Assembly (NCBI RefSeq): GCF_039523035.1
Contig: NZ_BAAAEN010000002.1
Coordinates: 310,001-374,000, forward strand
Source of the DNA: Pigmentiphaga daeguensis
GTDB lineage: Bacteria > Pseudomonadota > Gammaproteobacteria > Burkholderiales > Burkholderiaceae_B
Direction: 5' to 3'
Length of the DNA: 64,000 nt
In this document: positions 38,692 to 47,000 of the stretch, in pieces
How the letters are laid out: each line of letters opens with the position of its first letter
Position numbering within the stretch: the first letter of the stretch is position 1
Position numbers and translations under genes: made by a program
The notes under the pieces: model-generated
The model's input: the letters and a program-made list of their open reading frames with translations, nothing else
Told to the model about the DNA's origin: nothing
The model's database searches: none

Positions 38692-40233
38692 ATGAGCGAC
38701 AAACTGATCGTTTTCGATACCACGCTGCGCGACGGCGAGCAGAGCCCCGGCGCGTCGATGACGCACGAGGAAAAGGTCCGCATCGCCAAGCAGCTCGAGA
38801 AGCTGCGCGTGGACATCATCGAGGCGGGGTTCGCCGCGGCCAGCAACGGCGATTTCGACTCGGTCCGGGCCATCGCGCTGGCCATCAAGGATTCCACCGT
38901 CTGTTCGCTGGCGCGCGCCAACGACCGCGACATCGCCCGCGCGGGCGATGCGCTGCGGGGCGCGAACAGCGCGCGCATCCACACCTTCATCGCGACCAGC
39001 GCGCTCCACATGGAGAAGAAGCTGCGCATGACGCCCGACCAGGTCTTCGAGCAGGCCCGGCTGGCGGTGCGCTTCGCGCGCCAGTACACGGACAACATCG
39101 AGTTCTCGCCCGAGGACGGCAGCCGCTCGGATCCGGATTTCCTGTGCCGGGTCCTGGAAGCGGTGATCGCCGAAGGCGCCACCACCATCAACGTGGCCGA
39201 CACCGTCGGCTACGCGGTGCCCGAGCAATACGGCGAGTTCATCCGCAAGCTGCGCGAGCGCATTCCCAATTCCGACAAGGCGGTCTGGTCGGTCCACTGC
39301 CACGACGACCTGGGCCTGGCCGTGGCCAACTCGCTGGCCGGCATCAAGATCGGCGGCGCCCGCCAGGTGGAGTGCACGATCAACGCCCTGGGCGAGCGCG
39401 CCGGCAACTGTTCGCTGGAAGAAGTGGTGATGGCGGTGAAGACCCGCAAGGATTACTTCGGCCTGGACGTGGGCATCGACACCACGCAGATCATGCCGGC
39501 CTCGCGCCTGGTGTCGGGCATCACGGGCTTCGTCGTGCAGCCGAACAAGGCCATCGTCGGCGCCAATGCCTTCGCGCATGCCTCGGGCATCCACCAGGAC
39601 GGCGTGCTCAAGGCGCGCCAGACCTACGAGATCATGCGCGCCGAGGACGTCGGCTGGGCGGCCAACAAGATCGTGCTGGGCAAGCTGTCCGGGCGCAACG
39701 CGTTCAAGCAGCGCTTGCAGGAACTCGGCATCGAGCTCGATTCCGAGCAGGCGGTGAACGAGGCTTTCGCGCGTTTCAAGGACCTGGCGGACCGCAAGTC
39801 CGAGATCTTCGACGAAGACATCCATGCGCTGGTGTCGGGCGAGCAGGGCGAAGCCGGGGAGGGCGCCTACCGTTTCGTTGCGCTCGCGCAGCGGTCGGAA
39901 ACGGGCGAGCGGCCCCACGCCCGCGTGGTGTTCTCTGAAAATGGCAAGGAAGTGGTGGCCGAGGCGCAGGGCAACGGTCCCGTCGATGCCACGGTGAACG
40001 CCATCGAAAGCCATGTCCGCAGCGACGCCGAGCTGCTGCTGTTCTCGGTCAACGCCATCACCACCGGCACCGAGTCGCAGGGCGAGGTCACCATGCGGCT
40101 GTCCCGCTCCGGCCGCATCGTCAACGGCGTGGGGGCCGATCCCGACATCGTCGTGGCGGCGGCCAAGGCCTATCTGTCGGCGTTGAACAAGCTGCAATCG
40201 CCGGTGGAGAAGGTGCACGCGCAGGGGATCTGA
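38692..40233 (+). CDS. leuA: 2-isopropylmalate synthase
   Basis: Condenses acetyl-CoA with 2-oxoisovalerate, the first committed step of leucine synthesis. It has 513 residues. The N-terminal TIM barrel starts with DTTLRDGEQSPGASM; HCHDDLGLAVANSLAGI carries the metal His, and ALGERAGNCSLEEVVM and the HASGIHQDG linker are present. The C-terminal leucine-binding regulatory domain (from about 390) is complete. Strong AGAAGGAGAG site. The ATG of the next gene shares one base with the stop. Groups with ilvI-ilvH-ilvC upstream despite the intervening islet. Confidence 0.96.
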   Translation: MSDKLIVFDTTLRDGEQSPGASMTHEEKVRIAKQLEKLRVDIIEAGFAAASNGDFDSVRAIALAIKDSTVCSLARANDRDIARAGDALRGANSARIHTFIATSALHMEKKLRMTPDQVFEQARLAVRFARQYTDNIEFSPEDGSRSDPDFLCRVLEAVIAEGATTINVADTVGYAVPEQYGEFIRKLRERIPNSDKAVWSVHCHDDLGLAVANSLAGIKIGGARQVECTINALGERAGNCSLEEVVMAVKTRKDYFGLDVGIDTTQIMPASRLVSGITGFVVQPNKAIVGANAFAHASGIHQDGVLKARQTYEIMRAEDVGWAANKIVLGKLSGRNAFKQRLQELGIELDSEQAVNEAFARFKDLADRKSEIFDEDIHALVSGEQGEAGEGAYRFVALAQRSETGERPHARVVFSENGKEVVAEAQGNGPVDATVNAIESHVRSDAELLLFSVNAITTGTESQGEVTMRLSRSGRIVNGVGADPDIVVAAAKAYLSALNKLQSPVEKVHAQGI

Positions 40234-40763
40234 TGTCCGGCTCCCCCCGTTTTCCGGCCGGATTCGCCGTCCAGGCGATGCAGCCGGCCGACGTCGAGGC
40301 CGTGCTGGTGGTGCAGGCCCAGGCCTATGCCGGCTTCGACCTGCTCGAGGATGCGGGTTTCTTCCTGAACCGCATCGAACTGTCGCCGCGCACCTGCTGG
40401 ATCGCGCGCGGCGACGGCGAGCTGCTGGGCTACCTGGTGTCCTATCCCTGGACGCTGGGCGAGCCGCCGCAGCTCAATGTCCCGCTGCGCGCCTTGCCCG
40501 CGGGCGCGCATAGCTGGTTCCTGCACGATTGCGCCGTGGCGCCCGCCGCCTCCGGCCGGGGCGTGGGCCGCGCACTGGTCAGTGCAGGACTGCGCCATGC
40601 GAGTGCGTCGGGCCTGGCCTGCGCGACGCTGGTATCGCTGGGGCCGGCCAGGTCGTACTGGGCCGCGCTGGGCTTCGAGCCGGTGGCGACGGATGCCGGC
40701 CTGCTCGACGGCTATGGCACCGATGCCTGCTATATGCGCCGCCTGCTGAGCGCGGAACGCTGA
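40233..40763 (+). CDS. GNAT family N-acetyltransferase
   Basis: 176 residues. The acetyl-CoA-binding motif A is LHDCAVAPAASGRGVGRALVSAGLRHA, followed by LVSLGPARSYWAALGFEPV. Its ATG overlaps the leuA stop by one base, so it is co-translated with leuA. The acceptor is unknown; it could acetylate a small molecule or a protein N-terminus. There is no terminator after it, and 162 nt separate it from the surface-signalling cluster. Confidence 0.88.
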   Translation: MSGSPRFPAGFAVQAMQPADVEAVLVVQAQAYAGFDLLEDAGFFLNRIELSPRTCWIARGDGELLGYLVSYPWTLGEPPQLNVPLRALPAGAHSWFLHDCAVAPAASGRGVGRALVSAGLRHASASGLACATLVSLGPARSYWAALGFEPVATDAGLLDGYGTDACYMRRLLSAER

Positions 40764-40786
40764 CGCCTCGCTTTCCTCTTCGTCGT

Positions 40787-40804
40787 GTGAAATTTTCGTG
40801 ACAG
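40787..40804 (-). promoter_or_regulatory. Candidate PHO box (inverted orientation)
   Basis: On the minus strand CTGTCAC-GAAA-ATTTCAC, two 7-mers with 4-nt spacing (11-nt period). By my count 12 of 14 half-site bases fit the CTGTCAT/C consensus. It lies 122 nt before the TonB-C-like gene but points away from it, which lowers its weight. Confidence 0.35.
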
Positions 40805-40925
40805 CGGGGGGCGCCGGCAGGTTTCCGTCTGGATAGAAGGCGCGGCACGGCCGACATATTCCGGCAATCGTCCAGAGGTAGCTTGTGCGGTTGACGCTGT
40901 TTTCCCATTCTTGTGCGTAGTCGAC

Positions 40926-41426
40926 ATGGCACGGTCTTTTTCTTCGAATCGATCCCGCTCTCCCGGACGCGGCAGCCCGTTTGCCCGCGTCCGGGAGCGC
41001 CTCGCCCGCCTTGCCGGCGCGCTGGGGCTGGGGCTGACCACGGCGGCGGGCGGTCCCGCCACGGCCCAGGCGCCGGCGCAACCCGTGCCGCAGCACTGGA
41101 TCAGCTACGCGCAGATGACCGGCAACCAGTTCCAGGCCTGGCTGAGCGACCCCGACAGCCAGGCGGTCCAGCGGCTGCATGCCTGGATGCAGGAGCGCAT
41201 GTTGCAGGAGGGGCCGGCCGGGCCGCCGGCGCCCTTGATCGTGCGCGTCTGGGTGGGGCAGGCGGGCAAGGTCGAACGGCTGGAGTTCGCGTCGCTGGGA
41301 CAGCCCCAGGCGGACGAGGACCTGCGCGCGCTGCTGACTGCTCAGCCTTTGTCCGAGCCGCCTCCGCCGGACATGCGCCAGCCCATGGTGCTGCAACTGG
41401 AACTCGGCTTTGTGGCCAAGGGCTAG
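40926..41426 (+). CDS. Secreted TonB-C-like protein
   Basis: 166 residues. A basic N-terminus and a hydrophobic stretch (about 28-50, LARLAGALGLGLTTAAGG, cleavage near ATAQA) indicate export. The C-terminal 60 residues (LIVRVWVGQAGKVERLEFASLG; PPPPDMRQPMVLQLELGF) follow the beta-alpha-beta pattern of the TonB C-terminal domain, but there is no long proline-rich spanner. A TTG five codons upstream is in frame; neither start has a clear ribosome-binding site. First gene of the surface-signalling cluster. Its role may be to contact TonB-like partners or the STN protein encoded next; not established. Confidence 0.72.
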   Translation: MARSFSSNRSRSPGRGSPFARVRERLARLAGALGLGLTTAAGGPATAQAPAQPVPQHWISYAQMTGNQFQAWLSDPDSQAVQRLHAWMQERMLQEGPAGPPAPLIVRVWVGQAGKVERLEFASLGQPQADEDLRALLTAQPLSEPPPPDMRQPMVLQLELGFVAKG

Positions 41427-41469
41427 GCGGCCTTCGCGTTGCCCGGCCGTTGCCCGCGCGGTAACGCGA

Positions 41470-41503
41470 ATGTAATCCGGTTGTCACGCCTGCCCGCTAC
41501 GAT
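41470..41503 (+). promoter_or_regulatory. Candidate PhoB-dependent promoter of the STN-sigma-antisigma operon
   Basis: ATGTAAT-CCGG-TTGTCAC (41470-41487) forms a 7-4-7 direct repeat with 11-nt period, 11 of 14 half-site bases fitting the PHO box by my count. A -10-like TACGAT (41498-41503) follows 10 nt later, the spacing expected when a PHO box replaces the -35. It lies 127-160 nt before the STN gene. Confidence 0.5.
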
Positions 41504-41629
41504 GCGGCGGCCTTGCCGCATGTCCGGTCCGGCCGTGCGGCCCCTGAAGAACTGCCGCGTTTGGGGTGGAATGTCCTGCCTGCCGTTGCCTGCCTCTCAG
41601 CCCGTCGCCTGCCCCTCAGCCGTGTGCGC

Positions 41630-42283
41630 ATGATGTTGCTTGCCTGGATCCTGGGGCCGTTCTGCTGCGGCTTTGCCCACATCGCCCCCGCGCAGGCGGC
41701 CGGCACGGCTGCCCGGGCCGAGCCCGCCGCGTTCGCCATCGACAGCCAGCCACTGCACGATGCGTTGCAGGCCTACAGCCGGGCGACGGGGCGGTCGGTG
41801 CTCTATGACGCCGGCCAGGTGGCCCACCTGCGGTCGACGGCCATCGATGGAAGCCTGGATCCCGACGCCGCCTTGGCCGCCCTGTTGCAGGGAACCGGGA
41901 TGCGGGCCAGGTTCGCCTCGACCGGGGCGTTCGTGATCGTGCCGGTCGAGCCGACGGCGCCAACCGCGACGCAGGGCGAAGCAGCAGCCGCGCTTCACGC
42001 CGCTTTCTACGGCAGGGTGCAGCGCGTGGCCACCAGTATTCTTTGCGCCGACGCCGGCCTGGCGATCGGCCGGTACCGGCTGGCGATCAGCGCCTACGTC
42101 AGCCGATCCGGCGAGCTGCAACGGGTCAAGGCCGCGGCCCAGGGACATGCCGAACTCGAGCCCCGCATCGAAGCCAGCCTGGAGGGGGCGCGGCTGGACA
42201 TCGAGCCGCCGCCGGCGCTGGTCCAGCCCATCGTGCTGCTGGTGACGCAGCAGGCCGGCCGCTTGAAGGCTTGCGCATCATGA
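41630..42283 (+). CDS. Barrel-less STN-domain protein (VreA-like surface-signalling component)
   Basis: 217 residues from ATG 41630; the frame is open 39 codons upstream to a TTG, so the start is uncertain. A signal peptide (ILGPFCCGFAHIAPAQA) is followed by an STN domain (about 35-100: FAIDSQPLHDALQAYSRATGRSVLYDAG; GTGMRARFASTGAFVIVPVE). The C-terminal part (about 125-210) resembles a TonB C-terminal domain (YRLAISAYVSRSGELQRVKAA; EPPPALVQPIVLLV). There is no plug or beta-barrel. In P. aeruginosa a receptor-like protein of this kind, VreA, sits upstream of VreI and VreR. ATGA overlap with the sigma factor gene. Confidence 0.8.
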   Translation: MMLLAWILGPFCCGFAHIAPAQAAGTAARAEPAAFAIDSQPLHDALQAYSRATGRSVLYDAGQVAHLRSTAIDGSLDPDAALAALLQGTGMRARFASTGAFVIVPVEPTAPTATQGEAAAALHAAFYGRVQRVATSILCADAGLAIGRYRLAISAYVSRSGELQRVKAAAQGHAELEPRIEASLEGARLDIEPPPALVQPIVLLVTQQAGRLKACAS

Positions 42284-42888
42284 CCGGCGGCGGCCTGGCC
42301 GAATTGAAGCGGCTGTTTATCGAACGCTACGAAACGCTCAAGGCGCAGTTGGCCAGGCGCCTGGGGTCGGCGGAGCTGGCGAGCGATGCGCTGCACGATG
42401 CCTATGTGCAGTTGGCGGACCGCGAGGGCTTGAACGAGGTCAGGCATCCCCAGGCCTATCTGCTGCATACCGCCTTCAATGCCGCGATCGACAGGCTGCG
42501 CGGCACCCAGCGTTATCTGAGCGCCGACGAAGTGGCCGATCTGTACGAACTGGCGGACCCCGCGCCCGGTCCGTCGCGCGTGGCGCAGGCCCGCTTCGAC
42601 CTGGGGCGTGCGGCTGATGCCCTGGCCGCCCTGCCTGCCAGGCAGCGCGACGTGCTCTACGCTGCGCGGGTCGACGGCCTGACGCTGAAGGAACTGGCCC
42701 AGCGCTGGGGCGTATCCACGAGGCTGATCAGCCGGGAATTGCAGGCGGCGCACGAATTCTGCGCGCGTCATATGGAAATGGCGGAGGAAACGCCGGCGGC
42801 CGTCCCGGACCGTTCCGGCAGAGATGGCAACAAATTGTCAGATCCCGCAGAAAAGCGTGCGCATATCCGTGTCTCCAAACGTCTATAA
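42280..42888 (+). CDS. ECF sigma factor (FecI/VreI-like)
   Basis: 202 residues. Region 2 is seen as ASDALHDAYVQLADREG and HPQAYLLHTAFNAAIDRLRGTQRY. Region 4 is the HTH ADALAALPARQRDVLYAARVDGLTLKELAQRWGVSTRLISRELQAA. A polar tail of about 35 residues (from AEETPAAV) extends past region 4. ATG 42280 overlaps the STN gene stop; the longer upstream frame is a shadow. It should be held inactive by the FecR-like protein encoded 18 nt downstream and probably directs the tpsA/tpsB genes. The -35/-10 it reads was not identified. Confidence 0.9.
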   Translation: MTGGGLAELKRLFIERYETLKAQLARRLGSAELASDALHDAYVQLADREGLNEVRHPQAYLLHTAFNAAIDRLRGTQRYLSADEVADLYELADPAPGPSRVAQARFDLGRAADALAALPARQRDVLYAARVDGLTLKELAQRWGVSTRLISRELQAAHEFCARHMEMAEETPAAVPDRSGRDGNKLSDPAEKRAHIRVSKRL

Positions 42889-42906
42889 GAAGAAGGAAAA
42901 ACGAAC

Positions 42907-43902
42907 ATGGACACCAGGCTCCACGGCATGATGGCAGGAGACCCTATGAACGATCCCGGCGCGGACGGCGTCGACGTCGTGTTGCAGCAGGCGCGTGCAT
43001 GGGCGCGGCGGCTGGCCGTCGGCCGTCCGACCACCGCCGATGCCGAGGCCCTGCGCCGCTGGTGCGCGCAAAGCGCCATGCATGCGCAGATGTGGCGGCG
43101 AGCGAGCGCGGAATGGCGCGAAATGGGCGACGTCCTGCAGGCGGTCCGGTGCCGGATCCCGGCGGCGCGGATCGCGCGGCCAGCCTCGCCGGGCCGCCGA
43201 TGGTTCGTCGGCGCCGCGGTCGCCACGGCCGCGGGCGTGGTGGGCATGGTGAATCCCCCTCTGGGCCTGTGGCCTTCGTGGTCCGAGATGGGGGCGGACT
43301 ATCGCACGGCCGTGGGCGAGCAGCGCAGCGTGGCCCTGAGCGCGCACATACAGCTGCTGTTGAATACCCAGACCAGCGTCTCGGTGCGGCAGGCCGATCC
43401 CCTGCGGGTCGAGCTGATCGCCGGCGAAGCCGAGATCCGCAGCGATGGCCAGGCCGCGCTCGAAATCCAGGCCGGCTCGGGGCGCATCCAGCTCGCGGCG
43501 GGATGCGTGGAGGTCAGGCATCTGGCCAACGAGGAAACCCGGGTTTTGTGCACCGAGGGCCGGGCCGAGGTGCGCCACGCCCACGGCGTCCTGACCCTGA
43601 ACGCTCGCGAGTCGGCTTCGTACGGCGCCGGCCGTACGCTTGCCGCCATGCGCGACCAGCCCGCCGCGCCCTCGGGGTGGCGCCAGGGATACATCGTCTT
43701 CCACGATACGCCGCTGACCGACGCCGTGGCCGAGATCAACCGCTACCGCAGCGGCCGCGTGATCCTGATGAACGACGAACTGGCCCGCCAGCGCATCAGT
43801 GGCCGCTTCACCATCCAGGACACCGACCAGGCCATCGCGCTTATCCAGCAACTCTATGCCGCCCACGTTCGCCGTGTGGCGAACGTCGTGATGCTGGGGT
43901 GA
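42907..43902 (+). CDS. FecR-like anti-sigma factor (VreR-like)
   Basis: 331 residues. The cytoplasmic N-terminus binds the sigma factor (about 20-75, QQARAWARRLAVGRPTTADAEALRRWC). One membrane helix follows (about 97-118, RRWFVGAAVATAAGVVGMV), then the periplasmic FecR domain (about 130-240) and a C-terminal STN-like segment (FHDTPLTDAVAEINRYRSGRVILM; GRFTIQDTDQAIALIQQLY). An inner ATG at 42946 with AGGAGA upstream is an equally good start. It transmits the periplasmic signal from the STN protein to the sigma factor. Confidence 0.92.
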   Translation: MDTRLHGMMAGDPMNDPGADGVDVVLQQARAWARRLAVGRPTTADAEALRRWCAQSAMHAQMWRRASAEWREMGDVLQAVRCRIPAARIARPASPGRRWFVGAAVATAAGVVGMVNPPLGLWPSWSEMGADYRTAVGEQRSVALSAHIQLLLNTQTSVSVRQADPLRVELIAGEAEIRSDGQAALEIQAGSGRIQLAAGCVEVRHLANEETRVLCTEGRAEVRHAHGVLTLNARESASYGAGRTLAAMRDQPAAPSGWRQGYIVFHDTPLTDAVAEINRYRSGRVILMNDELARQRISGRFTIQDTDQAIALIQQLYAAHVRRVANVVMLG

Positions 43903-43903
43903 C

Positions 43904-43921
43904 CTGTCACCAAAAATTCAT
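43904..43921 (+). promoter_or_regulatory. Candidate PHO box upstream of tpsA
   Basis: CTGTCAC-CAAA-AATTCAT: an intact first half-site, an A-rich 4-nt linker and a weaker second half-site (10 of 14 by my count). It starts 2 nt after the anti-sigma stop and lies 104 nt before the tpsA start. A convincing -10 at the right distance was not found. Confidence 0.4.
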
Positions 43922-44024
43922 GCGGGTTTCTGTTCCATCTTTTTCCCAGAGGGCGTCTATACGGACATAGGGGCGTGCGGCTTGCGCGCCCGAGTTGATT
44001 CATCTGTCTAGGATCCGACCCGAT

Positions 44025-47000
44025 ATGTCCGTGCCCGTCCAGCCTGTCGCTTTGCCCCGTGTGGCGTTCCCAATCCGATCCGCGCGCCGCACCGCATGGC
44101 GGCGTACCCCGACGGCGGCGGCGATCGCGGCGCTGGCGCTGGCCGGGGCGTTCACCGAACCGGCACACGCGCAGCAGGCGTTCAGTCCGGCGTGGTTCGC
44201 GGCCAAGGGGGCGGCGCAGGGCACGGCGACGGCGACGGGGCGCTTGCCCAACGGCCTGCCGGCTTCGTCGCTGACGGCGCCCGAGCAGCAGTCGGCGGCG
44301 GCGCGGCAGAAGCTGCAGACCTCGATCAACAACCTGAACCTGGCGGCGCAGGCGATCGCGGCGCAGCAGGCACTGCAGAAGGCGGCGCGGGAAGCGGCGC
44401 TGGCGAGCGGATCGGTACCCGATGGCCTGGGCGAGGGGGGCCTGAAGGTCGACACCAACAGCCTGACGGCGGGCTGGCTCAACGCCAGGGATCCGGTGCA
44501 GACGGCCGCGGGCGGCCAGACCAGGGTGACGATCGAGCAGACGGCGGACAAGGCGATCCTGAACTGGGAGACGTTCAACGTTGGCCATAACACGACGGTG
44601 GCGTTCGACCAGCAGGCCAACTGGTCGGTGCTGAACCGGGTGAACGATCCGCAGGCGCGTCCGAGCCAGATCCAGGGACGGATCGAAGCGCCCGGGACGG
44701 TGATGATCGTGAACCGCAACGGGATCGTGTTCAGCGGGTCGAGCCAGGTGAACGTGCGCAACCTGGCGGCTGCCGCGGCGGGGATGACCGACAGCCAGTT
44801 CAAGAAGGGGCTGTACAGCGAGGCGCAGGGCAGCGGGCACATCCCGACCTTCGCCAATGACTTGCAGACGACGGCCAGCGGCAATAGCTACGGCGCGGCG
44901 ACAGGGCAAGTGGTGGTGGAGCGGGGGGCGCGGATCGCCACGCACGTACCGCAGACGGTGACCGAGGGCGGCGGCTATGTGCTGCTGCTGGGCGGCGAGG
45001 TGCACAACGCGGGCCAGATCACCACCGATGGCGGGCAGACGGTGATGGCCGCGGGCGATGCCTTCGTGATCAAGAAGGGCATGGGCACCGATGCGAACCA
45101 GAGTTCGACCACGCGCGGCAACGTGGTCGGCACGCAGCACCTGGACGGTGGCGCCAGCGGCCTGGCGAGCAACACCGGCCTGATCCAGGCATCGACCGGC
45201 GACATCACGCTGGCCGGCCACGACGTGCGCCAGGGGGGCGTCGCGGTGGCGACGACCTCGGTGCACTCGCGCGGCACCATCCACCTGACGGCGAGCGGAG
45301 GCGACACCGCGCAGGTCGGTCTGGAAGAGGGCGGCGTCACCGCCATCGTGCTCGATGCAAGCGCCTCGACAGCGCTGGACGTGCAGCGCGAGACCCTGGT
45401 CCAGGATAGCGACAAGGCGGGCGACGGCATCGCCCACCGGCGCGACCAGTCGCTGGTGCAGATCGCCAGCAGCGGCGACGTGCGCTTCGAAGGCGATAGC
45501 CTGACCCTGGCCACCAGCGGCCAGGTCTACGTCGACGCGTCGGGCACCAGCGAGGTCAAGGACGGCGCCGCGATCGACGTCTCCGGCTACGTCGGCGTGC
45601 GCATCGCGATGGAAGCGAACAATGTCCTGGTCAACGTGCAGGGCTTCGAACAGCGCGACACCTCGGTCAACCGCGACGGCGACAAGCTGCGCAACAGCGA
45701 TATCTGGCTCGATCGCCGCGACCTGGTCCTGGTGCCGGCCGGCACCAATGGCTATGAAACGGATCGCTGGTACACGGCGGGCGGCCTGCTGGAGGTCGGC
45801 GGCTATCTTGGCATCACGGGCCATGGCATCGGTGAATGGTCGGCGCAGGGCGGCACCGTGCAATTCAGTGGCGGCAACCTTTTGACGCGCCAGGGTTCGC
45901 TGATCAATCTCTCGGGCGGCGCGCTGGACGTGCAGACCGGCTATGTGGCCCAGACCTGGCTCAAGGGTTCGGACGGCAACCTGTATAACGCCTCGACGGC
46001 GCCGGGCGATCTGCTATATGCCGGTTTGTACCGGGGTTTCGAGACCGACGCTTCGCGCTGGGGCGATACGGCGAAAGAGAGTTTCTACAACCCGATCATC
46101 GCGCCGCTGAGGCGCCTGGAGAATGGTTATACGGTGGGCCGCGACGGCGGCCGACTGGTGGTGGCGACGGCTGCGGCGACGCTGCAGGGCGACGTCGAAA
46201 CCAGCACTTATCAAGGCGAGCGGCAGCAACGCCCGCGCGAGGCGGGCCTGGACGGCTACCGGCAGGCGCAGACGGCCGCCGCGCGCAACGGCGAGCTGGT
46301 CATCGGCACCTGGACGCCGGTCTACGACGCCGACAGCGGCGACCTGCGCCACAGTCCGGGCGCAGTGGTCGACTCCGTCAAGATAGGCGGCACGGGCGGC
46401 GACATCGCGCTCGAGGCGGCCTGGCTCAACGCGCTGGAACTGGGCGGACTGCGGGTCTACGCCAAGGGCGGCATCGAGGTGGACGCATCGGTGGCGGTCG
46501 CGCCGGGCGGAGAAATCGCCCTGCATGCGACGCAGGTCGATGTCGATGCCGATCTGACGGCGCGCGGCGGCGCCATTGTCCTGGGCAACATGGTCGACCG
46601 GCACGTCAGTGCCAGCACGGGCTGGCAGCGGCTTCCGCTGGTGACGGCCGTGCCGGCGGGCTACGTGGCGGGCGTTTCCATTGGCGATGGCGTGACGCTG
46701 GACGCGCGCGGCCTGTGGAGCAACCTGCTGCAGGACGGTGTCGGCATCGACAGTCTGCCGTTCGTCAACGGCGGCCGCATCGACGTGCGCAGCAGCGGCG
46801 ACGTACGGGTGGGTGCGGGCGCGCTGCTCGACGTGTCGTCGGGCGCGGCGCTCATGGCCGACGACAGCCTGCGCGGAGGCAAGGGCGGCGACATCGCGCT
46901 GGTTGCCGACGCCTACTCGGCGGCCGCAGGAGCCAAGGGCAGGCTCGTGCTGGAAGGCGAACTGCGCGGCCACGGCGTCAAGGGAGGCGGCACGCTGACC

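Noticed and set aside
38184..39203. A 339-codon minus-strand frame across pssA, the gap and leuA
   Set aside because: It runs antisense through two well-supported genes and a terminator; only the short central part might be a gene remnant and is noted separately.
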